From assembly GCA_951799425.1 (NCBI GenBank), contig OX637403.1, positions 27,530,311 through 27,594,310 of the forward strand: a DNA stretch of 64,000 bases, given 5' to 3'. The DNA is from Ilex aquifolium (Eukaryota; Streptophyta; Magnoliopsida; Aquifoliales; Aquifoliaceae). The notes beneath the pieces are model-generated. The model did no database searches. It was not told where the DNA came from and saw only the letters and a program-made list of their open reading frames with translations. The stretch's first letter is position 1, and each line of letters starts with the position of its first letter. Position numbers and translations under genes: made by a program. Below are positions 19,657 through 32,891 of the stretch, in pieces.

Positions 19657-20341
19657 GGTGTCGTTTGACAACCGCATGTTTGTGATTTTTTTCACTTTTT
19701 ACAAAAAAAAAAAAAAAAACATGTTTGGAGAGTATTTTTGTTTTTTTTTTTGCTGGTCTGTTTTGTAAACAATCCCAAATTTTAAAAACATGAAAATAGG
19801 TGTTTTTAAAAACACACAAAAGCGGAAACATGCGCGCCCCTTGGAACCAATTAATGAGGTATAGTCTTCGAACCCCAATAGTAGCAAAAAAAAAAGGGTT
19901 TTTCTTACTCCAACTATAAAAGCAAGATTTATGCATTTTTACTTCTTCTCTCTCGTTCATCGCTCTGGTTCATCTCTCTCTTTCTTTCTCACGACGCTAG
20001 TGATGAAGGTAGGAGCTCTCAGATCTCACAAGGTCAGATATTCGGTGGTGGGGTTGGGGGTGGGTTTCGGTGTTGGGGTTGGGTGGTGGTTTTAGGTGGT
20101 CAGTGGGGTTGGGTGGTGGGGGTGGGTGGTGGTTTTGGGTGGTCAGTGGGGTTGGATGGTATGGTTTGGGTGGTGAATTTTTAGTACAATACCAAACAAA
20201 TTTTTTTTTTTCACAATTTTTTAAATATAAATGACTATCAAACATGTTTTCTATTTTTAATTTTTATCCCCAAAAAAATAAAAACTAGTTCTGTTTTTTT
20301 TATAAACAAATAATAAAAACGAAAACGTTACCAAACGCACC
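19657..20341. mobile_element. Possible TIR/MITE element with G-rich core
   Basis: GGTGTCGTTTGACAAC at the left pairs with GGTGCGTTTGGTAACG (reverse complement of the right end), an imperfect terminal inverted repeat. The core (20045-20165) is a G-rich array of about 60-bp units. No target duplication was found, so the call is tentative. Confidence 0.35.
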
Positions 20342-20800
20342 ATAAATCTATTATAATCTATTGTGTTTTTGTTCTCAATTTTCAAAAAACAAAAATAAAA
20401 ACCAATTGCCCAAATAACTTTTATCTCCGAAACTATTTTTGAAAATATAAAACAGTTTTTGAGATTCAAACCTGGGCCTTAGCAACTCTGTTTGTTCTAT
20501 TCAAAAACTACATGGGCATTCTTTGCAAATCCTATATACTATGGGTCTGTCAGTGTAATATTTCCCTACAGGAAAAAAAAAATCTAAAACGCCGACTAAT
20601 TCCAACCAATACATTCTCTCATACTTCTTTCACACACCCGTTGTTATTCATGTCTTCTCCACTCGGCTGCTGGTGCTAATTAGACGGTAATTTTATCAGA
20701 AGTCTGAACTATTTGCCTTTTTTGTTTTTTTTCATTAGAGTGGCTTTTTCCAGGTTTAGGGTTTAAGATTTTGTTTAGTAGCGTTGCAGTGGTTCTGATA
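20342..20800 (+). promoter_or_regulatory. Upstream region of SPP
   Basis: A CCAAT word lies at about 20604 and a weak TATA-like CTATATAC at about 20534. The stretch from about 20620 to the ATG at 20801 is probably 5' UTR. No transcript start can be fixed from sequence. Confidence 0.35.
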
Positions 20801-23800
20801 ATGGAAGCAGCGACTGCTCTCGGAGTATGTGGTGGACAACCAAATTCGATTGTTCGGTTGCCTATTTCGACTTCGAATGGATCCAATTTCGTCCGCTTCG
20901 GTGCCAAATCTCGACTCTCAACTGTTCGGATTAAGGTATTTAATGTTGGGTTATTAGAATTACTGTTCTTCGTGTTCATTGGAATTCAGTATGGGTCCTT
21001 TTGTTTGCTTGCCAAGAAATTGAGGAAATAGAAAGGTAATATGTAAAATATACAAATTGAGTGCTGCTACATATGCTGTTGTTTGAGAAAAAAGGATTGG
21101 AGTATGCGTAGTACTTGTAGCTCTATATGCTGTGTTTGGGAATTGGGAGTGTGGAATTTATGTATTGGAATGGATTTTAGCAAAATTATTTGGTATTTCA
21201 AGTAAATGTGGATTCCAATTACAATTATATGACATGGATTCCATACTCCCAAATGCAGCGTTACTTTTCAATTCGTGTATCCATATGTCAGTTCTTGGGT
21301 ATTGTTGATTACTTATCGTCTCTGATAAGTATTTTGGAGATGTAGTAGTAGGCACTTCTAGGCCCCTTCCTGGCTACTGGATCATTCCAGTGCTTCGGGT
21401 ACTACAGACCCGCTGCTATCCATTGCAGCAGAGCCGTTTCATGCGTGGCACATTAGAGGCGGAGCTGCGGAGGTATCCAACACGAACACAGTGTTTTGCT
21501 TAGAAGTGTCCAAGTACTTGTATAGAGAGATAAGAACTTAACACGTTGGAGAGACGGGGTTGAGGACTGGATTATCGAGTCGACCTACCGAGACGTGGAT
21601 ACAAGAAAAATGGGAGTTTATTTTCTTGAGAGGCTTTTAGGAAAAGTGCTAAAGGACGAGCATAAAGATATTAGGAGTATGCCACATACACCAAAAACTC
21701 CAACAAAATGTGAACAACAAACTTCCAGCAACTTACAATTTTGAATCTTATCAAAAATTAAGACTCAAATTAACCTTAGGTACAATTAGACAAGGTCTAG
21801 GGCTTTAGGGTGCTCCATATAAAGTTCAAACTGTCCTTTGTTCCTCAAATGTTTCTCGCATCACTTAGTGAAGGAGTGTTCTTTTTTTATTTTTATTTTT
21901 ATGGTACTAGAACGAAAAAAAGATGTTAGAGAACAAAATTCACAATTAAGGCTAATCAGAACATTCATTGCATATAAGCCTTATAAAGTTATAACACCAG
22001 ATAAATATGTAATTCTAATTAAGAAGAGATAACCTCAATTCCACCTAGTTTGCACCTTGCTGGCTTAACCAGCAGTCTAATGTCCATATATTTTTGGAGG
22101 GTAACATTTATTTTGTTCGTTTTCTTGATTTCTCATATTATTTTATTCTTTCATCCTTTTATTTGTCTTACTAAATTTTATTTTTCCTTTTTTGTAGAAT
22201 GCAAGTAAACAATATATACCTGAGCTAAATGCTCAGTTGGTTCGAGGGACTTTGTTGGAACAATATAACCGCATCTTTTGCTCTCGTTACCAGCACAGGA
22301 AACGGATTGATATCAGTAGATGTAGAACAGGAGTCTTGGTTGACAAATCTACATTTCATTTTTCGAAGCATAAAATTGACGATGTCATTGTGAGTTAGCT
22401 AATCCCAGTTCATGACATTGGTCATGGAATCTGTCAAGAGCTGTTTCTGACATTTACATCTTGTCCTGGATCTTCTTTCTTTCCAAGAATTTTAACATAG
22501 TCACATGTCATCTATGAGAAAGCTCATTTTATCTAAATGTTGATTTAGTTTCTTTTTTTAAGTCTATTAATTTTGAGAGTGAATTTGAAAGCACAACAGT
22601 CACATTAGCTTTTGTTGCTGCTGCTGTTGTAATAAATGTTTTTGTCTGTCATCCTTTCATATGGGTGCCACCTTTTCATAAAGCTGTTTTGTTAACTTTC
22701 CCATGTGGTGTGCCTATTTTAATCGGCACTACGGCAATTAACGAAAACAAAACAATCTAGCTGGATGCGGGGGTAGGACTGTGTATAACTGACCTTCTCT
22801 AGACCCCACAGGAGCAAAACTCTTGTGTATATAGGCTGCCCTCTTTTTATTGAGAAAGTTCAAAAAGGGGTTCATCTTATGACGACTTACATAGCTGTTT
22901 TCACTCCCTAGAGGAGGTGAACTTGGGCAATCTGACCCCTGTACTGTTGCCCTCAAAGGATATTCTATATTTCCTGCCTTGTATTTCTTGTTGCAGTAAG
23001 ATGTGCATGTGTTCATTTCTAGAAGACTTCTATATACATATGTTTTTTTTTAATAATAAATAATAAGGTGGTAACTTCTTTGTTAGTTGCATAGTAGGAC
23101 CTGTGCTATATGACTGATTTTGTGGAATACACTCTGATAATGGGATACTCTTTCATTTGCCATTTGTGGAAATGCTCATCTGGGCAATCTTCATATTGTT
23201 CTACTTCGAATTTTGGAGAGTGCTTGTATGACAAATAAAAATAGATTCCATTTTCCCCTGCCTCTAGAATGATATTTATCTCATTCATTATAGCCCTTGG
23301 TGTTTTAGGTGAAGCAAGCTCATGTGTTACGTGCAACTGTGGGTCCGGATGAGCCACATGCAGCAAGTACAACCTGGCCAGATGGTGTTTTAGAGAAGCA
23401 GGGTTTGGATTTATTAGATTTTCAAATAAAAAGAACAGAGTTAGAGGGGTTTCTAAGCTCCGAACTTGCCTCTCACCCGCAGTTGTATAGAGGGCAGTTA
23501 CAAAATGGACTCCGATACCTTATTCTACCCAATAAAGTGCCACCAAACAGGTATCATACTTCAGCGGCAGCTGACATTTAAAGTCAATTACTCATTGATA
23601 TAAATATCTTCATATGAAACTGGGATTGTAATGCCATGTAATAATGAGGTGCTAGGCACATGGTAGGTTCAGCTTCTAAAGACCATATAATGATGAGGCG
23701 CTGGACACATGGTAGGTTCAATGTCAAGAAACAAATGTATAACTATTCATTGATATCATCTTGGCTCCGTTTCCCTCCATATCCCCCCTTTCCCAAATGA

Positions 23801-26800
23801 CATTTTCCCCGATTAGGCATGATTTGAGCCGAAAACACACCTAAACCACCCCATCCCATACCTTTACCCCTCAAGCCAAGTTCCGGGGTCATTTGAAGTT
23901 CTTTCCCCTGGTCACTTGATTGCTGAAGATGGAAGCATTAATCATTATTTGGGTGCTCACCGACCTGGAATACCTCTTGAGATCCATCTATAATTCAGGA
24001 GGATATAATTCATGTTACGATAATCTCCACTATGATGATGTTTACTTTTCATTATTTCTTCCCTCCCTTTTGAATCAGAAGTAAAGCTCAAATCTTGACT
24101 GCATTGGCGTTCAATCTCTTCACACATTGGCAATCCACTTTTACTAGGGAAAGAAGATTGTCAATATCTCTCAACGATTCCTGGTTGGCTTGCTTTACTC
24201 GCGAGTTTATGAAGGTCATTAAGGACAGTTGAGGAGAGGATCTACGTATATGTTGTGGAGTGGAATAAAAGACTGTCTTTTCCCCTATAATGAAGAGAGT
24301 GAAATTTCCAAAGCTTTGATAATGGAGGCCCAAACATAACTAATAAAAATTCCATCCTCAAAAGTTTTCAAAGTAACATTACCATCACAAAATGTTTCCT
24401 TGTTCCTTTATATCACCATGTGGCATGTAGTGGTCGTGAACAAGGTTTTCAACTCTCGTTGTTCTCATGTGCCCCCGAACCCAAAGCCTAGGAAATATGA
24501 AGCACTGAGGCAAAGAATATTGTTGAAAGGCACTTGACTAGTACTAGCTGTTTTAAAGATAGTGAATAACCATTATTTGCTGAGTAATAGGAAGCTAAAA
24601 CTGGTGGATTTTATTTCCTATACAAGAGACATATGAGGGGATGGTCCCTTTGCTGAGGCCTAGGAAGTACAGATGCCTTTGCCGGACTTGTGTTTCAGTG
24701 TTGGACACATGTAAGATACATACATGCTATGCTCCAAGCACGCACAAACACTTGAAAAGTCTATAGAATTCTTTTTGAATTTGGCACACGTTGAGACTCG
24801 TCACAGAAATATTAGGGCGTGCTGGCAACATTGGAGGATACATTTAGGACAGCATATATTTTTATTTTTGAGAAATGAGGGTCAAGTGTGAAATATAGAA
24901 AACTACAGAGTTAAATAAAAACTAGAGTTAAAACTAAGGAGAATAAGAAGATAAAGAAAAGATAGTATTACCTTATGACCGTAGGATGAAAATGAATAAA
25001 CAATAGGAAAAGCAAAGGAGAGGGAGAAAAATAGAAATGTTCTCTCTCATGACCATGATCTTCAACAACATTGGTTGTCAGCTAGTGGCTACCTGTGAAT
25101 ATTGACGAATATCGGTTATCCTACTCCTTTCTGTTAAAGTTACTTTTTTCCCGATTTTAATTTCATAACTTTGTTGTGTTGATTTTGCTAAATGTCAACT
25201 GGTGTCATGTCGTTGTCGTGTCCTATCCGTTCTTCTTAGGTAGAGGACCTAGAGGGAGACTGGAGTAAATTATTTAAAAAAATATGTACAAGCAATACAG
25301 TGGATTAAAGTTGTGAAATCTAACATGGATGAATGGTGACATGCATGGTGCATTTGAGAAGCATAGCAAGATTTTATGTCTATATACCTGCTATATATAT
25401 TCATGCAGCTGTGTATATATACAGATCTTTCGCTCTTAAGCCTCACACGCAATTCCTTGTCAATCTTTTCTCTTTCTATCTCTCATATAGGCATATTTTT
25501 CGAAGTTTAGGTTTGAAGCGCACATGGAAGTTCATGTGGGATCAATCGATGAGGAAGATGATGAGCAAGGAATTTCACATATGATTGAACATGTTGCATT
25601 TCTTGGAAGCAAGAAGCGTGAGAAGCTTCTTGGGACAGGGGCAAGATCAAATGCTTACACAGATTTCCATCATACTGTATTTCACATCCATTCACCGACT
25701 AGCACAAAGGTTTGTTATATATATATTAATGTATTTCACATTGATGTATTCTTATTCTTTCATATTTTAAGTTCTGTTGCATAGGCAATCTTATAATTTT
25801 TTGTCTTTTACACTCTTCATTGAAGTTGGCATACATCAAGCCAAATTCAAGTTAAAGTAACGGCCTGTCAAAATTGACATTAGAGCTACTTTTTCCTGTG
25901 CTGGTCTGTGAACAATATGCAAAAAATGGGCAATTTGATTCTGTTTTTATTACATATATCTAATGGAGTAAGAGAAAAATCTGAAGTTGTTAGACGAAAT
26001 AATTTAATAATTCGGCTTTTTTACCTGCGAGTACTGTTTGTATGTTATCAAGGGCTTATAAAAACATGATGCACATGGCATGAAGACATTTGATTGGGGC
26101 ATTGAAAATTAACATATGGTAGATATCACATTTTTCACTTTTTTTTTCCGGAATAATTAGCCTTATTTTTATGGTATACATATACTGACCTGTCGAAATT
26201 CTCTTTTATAGGACTCTGATGGTGATTTGCTTCCAATGGTTTTGGATGCTTTGAATGAGGTATGTTTTGCGACTCATTGGATTTGATGTATATTCTAAAC
26301 TATTGTAATGTGTAGTAGATTTCCTTTTTATCTAAATATACCTTAGTATTTGAAATATTGTTGTCTTATCTACGCAGTGGAGTTTGATAAACCTTATAAA
26401 TCCTGTCTTTGTCATGCAACAGATAGCTTTTCACCCAAAATTCCTTGCTTCTCGGGTTGAGAAAGAGAGACGAGCCATATTATCAGAACTACAAATGATG
26501 AATACCATGGAGTACCGTGTTGATTGCCAGGTATTTTCAGCAAGAGATGGTCAAAAACTCCTTTACTTGTTATGCTTTCTGATCTTGTTGCCCAGTATAA
26601 AAATTTTCTCCCTTTTGTTTTTGTGGACCTTAGCTGTTACAACATCTGCATTCTGAGAACAAGCTGAGTAAAAGATTCCCAATTGGCTTAGAAGAGCAGA
26701 TTAAAAAGTGGGATGCCGATAAAATCAGGAAATTCCATGAGCGTTGGTACTTTCCAGCAAATGCCACCTTATATATAGTGGGGGATATTGATAACATTTC

Positions 26801-28697
26801 TAAAGCTGTATACCATATTGAAGTATGTCAAGATCCTACTTTCTTTTTAATTCATGGTATTTGAATGCATTTGTAAATTGGAACCACTGTTTTGTGATTG
26901 AAGGAATTACTTCTGCCCTTAATTTATATTGTGTTTATCATGCAGGCTGTCTTTGGGCAGGTTGGCATGGAAAACAGGACAGCTGAAGCACCTACACCGT
27001 CTGCATTTGGTGCTATGACCAGTTTCCTAGTTCCTAAAATCACATTAGGGTTGGCTGGTAGTTTATCTCATGACAATTCATCTGTTTCCATGGAACAATC
27101 CAGGATTTTTAAGAAAGAAAGACATGCTGTTCGTCCTCCCGTCACGCATAATTGGTCACTTCCTGGGAGCAATGGGGATGCAAAGTCTCCACAGATATTT
27201 CAGCACGAGTTGCTTCAGAATTTCTCAATTAATATGTTCTGCAAGGTATGAAGAGAACTTGATTCTTCCTTTTATTTTTTTAATTCAAATAATTTTGAGT
27301 TATGTTATATGAATTTGTTATATATATATATATATATATTTTTTTTTTTTTGTTTTTGAAAGGATATTTGCTTTATAATATTTTCCATGTTCACCCCTTA
27401 AGTGTCTTACAATTTCTTTTAAGAGTCATTTTTATTACTTTTGGTAGCCTATTGAACAAAATGCTTAATTGGTTAAGGTTGAAGTGACAGAGAATATATT
27501 GAAACGTGAAATATTAACGAAATTGCGCTCGTATTGTTTGGAAGTCTAGTAGTTGCATAAGAAAATTATTCACAAGTACAGTAATACACTGCGTTGACTT
27601 GTTAATTATTGTTCATAACTCAACTCAACAAAACCTTGTAATAACATTTTTGGGGTCAGTTAGACTGATTGTGTTTCGTCATTGTGCTTTATTGAGTTAA
27701 TTATCTTTCATAACCTACCATAATATCCCATTTGCTATGAAGAAATTGGGATATCAGCATATCACCATGCTCAGGCATACTAAATGCAAGAGTTATACCA
27801 GGCAATGGGCTCAAATCAATACGAGGAATCTATGATAAGTTAAATATTCGGAGATCACCATGTACTCTAGTGGCTTAAAAAATTGAATCCAATAGCTTAT
27901 AGTGCTCCTTTAGTTACTTATTATGTTTTTCAACATGGAATGTCAAAAAGATTTAAAGGGCCATTAGGAAAAGTGTCAGGGTAGCAATTGTCAAGTTGTA
28001 GGCTGAGTTTGAATATGAGTGTCGCCTCGGTGCAAATAATGCCCACTCTCTTCCCAGTCCACTCTTGGCACTCTCGATTAACAGGTACCTAAATTGGTAA
28101 TGACCTTATAGAATATGAAAAACGTTTGAGAAAAAATGTGTTGAGGCCTTTTGAAAACCTTTTTGAATAAATTTCCTCAAGACAAACCATTGTTCGAAAA
28201 CTATTCACATTTTGAAAACTCAGCTTCATTGAACCTTAAACGGCCTTTTTTGGAATGACTCTATGTAGGTTGTCTTGTGCATAAATTTGCTTCATTTTGT
28301 GGTCCTATTTCCTTGTCCTTTTGATTTTGAGGCTCTAGCTAACAGCTCATTTCCATACTTGTTTTGAATGCAAATGCAGAGGCATGTGCTTTGGGGGCTG
28401 ACTAGAATGTTCTACTGGTATTGTACAACAAATTTTATTATATAAATAAGCAGGCATGCAAGTTAAATGTTGCCCTTGATAACTCCATCATTTCCTTGTT
28501 GGGGGTAGCGGTTTCCCTCTCTGTCCGATTGACAATAAAATCGAGAGAGAAAGAAGGAAAGATATATTTTGTGGGATTCCACTATTGTCAATTATTTATG
28601 ACAGATGTACCAGTGCACGCCCTCCCTTTCCTCTCCCAATACCTTTTTTCAGTACTTCTATTTTGGATTTGATTATCTAGTAGATTGAGCATCCGGG

Positions 28698-28737
<40 letters not shown>

Positions 28738-31700
28738 TGGCACAGCTGTTAAAGCAAGTCTCACACTATCCTAGAATCCAATCAGAAATTTGTCTCTCCT
28801 CATCAGATGAAACCTAATTTTTCATTTCTAGTCGAATATTCTCCCCTTTTCATTTTTGATAATATATTGAAATCTGAGATCTTTTTTTGGTCTTAATAGT
28901 CTTCTTTTTGAGACAAATTTATTGTACCAATATGAATTCCTAACTTTTTTTGGGAGTTTGGAGGTTTGCTGTTTTGGTCCTGTAGTAGTAGTAAGCAGGA
29001 GTTTATTCTTTTTATATTTGTCTCTACTGATTCACACCTTATACTCTTGTTTCGATCTGTAGTTTATATCGTTTCTGTTGCAGATTCTTGTGGTTCTGAA
29101 TTGTGCTTGCGGTTGCTGTTGTGGTCCTGTAGTAGTAGTGGCAGAATTAATTCCTATAGTAGTATCTGCTGATACACAATATATAAATTGTTTTCAAGCT
29201 GTATTTTATATGATTTCTGTTGCAGATTCCTGTCAACAAAGTCCAAACCTATGGCGATTTGCGGGGTGTTCTGATGAAGAGGATATTTCTTTCTGCTTTG
29301 CATTTCCGGATTAATACAAGATACAAGGTGCAATGGATTGAATTGATGAATTTTACCCTTTTCAGGGAACAAAGTTAACTACGAGCCCATATGCCATTGT
29401 CAATGGTGGTTACTTTGCAGTTTAGTGGCTCTTGGACAAACCCTATCAGTTACACGTGGTTGCTTCTGTTTTATGATTGTGATTTTCATAATGTATTTAG
29501 GTGGTGATTTAAACAAGGATTGATTGATCACCCACTCTAAGAAAAGGTTTGCCAAGCATATAGAGAAGTTGGAGTAGATAGAGTTATTGAGACCGTGACT
29601 AATTATAAACCTGAACTGTTACTCTTTTCAATGGCCTTTCTGGCTCTATTTTAAGTCTATAATGATGATAAATACCAATCTTAAAATTAGTAGTTTATAT
29701 CAGCGTTATCTGATTTTTTTTAATTATATGTTGATTCGGATTTTGTTAGTACTTGTACTCTCTTGAATCTGTAACATTTATTTTGAACTAATTTGAGAAT
29801 TTATCAGAGTTCAAATCCTCCATTCACCTCAGTTGAATTGGATCATAGTGATTCTGGAAGGGAAGGTTGCACTGTGACCACTCTTACAGTAACTGCTGAA
29901 CCCAAGAACTGGCAAAGTGCAATTAAAGTAGCTGTTCACGAGGTTTGTACTTTCTTTTCTGCTCCTTATGGTGTCTTTGTCCCAACAAATGCTCATTTTT
30001 TGAGACAGGTATTTGTCTTTAACATAATTAATAAAATCAAACCTCATACATTTTTTTTCTTCGATAACAAGAAATTGGGGAGCAAGTGTCTGCCACTGAC
30101 ACTTGTCTTACAGAGCAGTGCACGTCTCGTGGCCCATTCTTAGGAAAAAAAGTATATATTCTGAATTTATCTATGGAATGGCAGCCACAATGAGATGTCT
30201 TCTCTGCATTTGTTCTTTGTCTATTACTTGAGACATCTCATTTTGTACAGGTTCGAAGACTTAAAGAATTTGGTGTCACCAAAGGTGAATTAGCTCGTTA
30301 TATGGATGCATTACTGAAAGATAGTGAACAGTTGGCGGCCATGATTGATAACATTTCTTCAGTGGATAATTTGGATTTCATCATGGAAAGTGATGCACTT
30401 GGCCATACAGTAATGGATCAGAGACAAGGACACGAGAGTTTGGTTGGTGTTGCTGAAACAGTTTCTCTTGAAGAAGTAATCCTCATTCTTGGTGTTTCTA
30501 CCCTAGAAGTGAAACTTTCTCTTCCTTTAAATGGTGCCTTCTGACTAATAATTTTCATATTGATGTTGACAAAGATAGTTCTTAGTACCATCCTCCTCAC
30601 AGCCATTTAAAAGTAATGGCTGATAAAAAACAGCTATATACCGATGACAGTAAAGCGGTGTTGTCATACTTTGAGGCTTAATTTCACACTGATTGTATTT
30701 TGTGTCACATATAACTCTTTGGATCAGGCTGCCTTTTTTTTTTTTTTTCCGGAAGGTATCAGGCTGCCTTTTTTACTTTGCTTCTGACGTGCCTATTATA
30801 TTCCTGATATCAAATTTGAAGTTGTTTTCATTAACGATATTGTGGAAGTTTCAAGCAGGGAAAAAGTTTGATTTTATTTTTAACAAACTCATTTTTTAAA
30901 TATTTTTAAATATCTTGTGTTGCAGGTCAATTCTACTGGTTCCAAGGTGTTGGAATACATCTCTGATTTTGGAAAACCATCTGCACCCCTACCTGCAGCA
31001 ATTGTTGCATGTGTTCCAAAGAAAGTCCATGTTGATGGACAGGATGAAACCGAGTTCGAGATTACGCCGGATGAGATTACGGCTGCTATTAAAGCAGGTT
31101 TGGAGGAACCCATAGAAGCTGAGGCAGAGGTTCCCTTTTTAAGATCTTTGCTTGCTTTGGGCTTTAAACTTTTATTGCTTGATATATTCATGGAAAGGCC
31201 ATAGACATTCTAATTTTTCATTGACATCATATCTCTGTTTACATGTGCAGCTTGAGGTGCCAAAAGAATTGATATCCGCCGTACAACTGCAGGAGTTAAG
31301 GTTGCAGCGGAGGCCATCCTTTATTCCTGTAAGCCAGGAAGTAAATGTGACCAAAGTCTATGACAAAGAAACAGGGATCATTCAGCGGCGACTTTCGAAT
31401 GGAATTCCTGTAAATTACAAGGTACTTAGTGTTTTCGGTCTAATTGGATAAACGTAGTTATTCACACATTTTGAGGTATTTCTATTCTTACAAATCCTTA
31501 TATCTTTACATGACACTATATTTCAACTTCCATCATCAAAGAAAGGAAAAAGAGCCTTGTGGCTTCATAGAGATAGTGTTATGGTGTTTGCAGCTGAACA
31601 TCATACATTGTAAAGATATAAGACAAATGGGTAGTGGTAATACTGAATTTATATCTTGACAGTGCTTTAAAGAGGACGTTATGTGTCTAGCTTAATGCAT

Positions 31701-32860
31701 GTATGTTTTCTATTCCACAAGAATACTATTCACAAGCTCCCATAATGTAACTAACATTTATTTTTCAAAGCACCATCACTGTTGGAAATGGATCTCTCTC
31801 AATGCTCTCTCTCTGTAGTGGAAAGTGGAACACACATGATGATGGTTTTGACATTGGTCTTATATTGTTTACTTTTGTATTTAATATTGTTCACATATTT
31901 ATACTTGTATGTTTTTTATAAAAGATCTCAAGAAATGAGGCCCGGGGTGGTGTCATGAGGCTCATTGTTGGTGGTGGACGAGCAGCTGAAAATTCAGAGT
32001 CAAAGGGAGCCGTTGTTGTAGGTGTTCGGACTCTAAGTGAGGGTGGTCGAGTTGGCAACTTTTCTAGGGAACAGGTGATTGATTCAGTATTTTCTCCTGG
32101 AGTCGTCATTTGACACTTCTTTTGTCACACTACGGCAATTTCCCTTTTTCTTTTTGTGTGTGCAACTGTACAAGGTTCTGTTACCATAAATTCTTTCATT
32201 GTGTATTTATCTAAGTTAAGCTAGCCATAGTATCTTTTCTGCCAAGTATGTCTGGCTGAGATTCTAGCTAGAGCTACACATATGATTAAGAAACGTATAC
32301 TTGGTGTTGCTGCCTTTACTAGTGCATTAGTGCAATTGGTAAAACTATTACCATCTATGGTCTCTTATTTACGTGATATTATTTCTATTTATTTAAAAAA
32401 ATAACACTCAGTTTAGTCCCCAGTAATGGGGGTCTCGGAGGGGACATTTTTACTAACTCTTGACAGCATTTTATATCCTTTAGTTGAAGTATCTGTTTTA
32501 ATACTTTGATATGCTTCTCTAGGTAGAACTGTTCTGTGTGAAGCACCTTATAAATTGCTCATTGGAGTCCACAGAAGAATTTATTTGTATGGAGTTCCGT
32601 TTTACGTTAAGAGACAATGGGATGCGTGCTGCTTTCCAGTTACTTCATATGGTACTCGAGGTAAGCTTAACATCAGTCATATTCTATTTACTAAATTTCT
32701 AAATAATTTGTCCTTTCTGTGTTGATGTGTATCTCTTTGACATGGTTGGCAACATATATTGCTAAAAAAATCGCCTATCAGTCTGATTCTAAGTTCTCTG
32801 TGCTATGTATATATTTATTTCTTGAGTTTTTTTTCCTTTTTTTTTTTTGGGATTTTTTTT

Positions 32861-32891
<31 letters not shown>

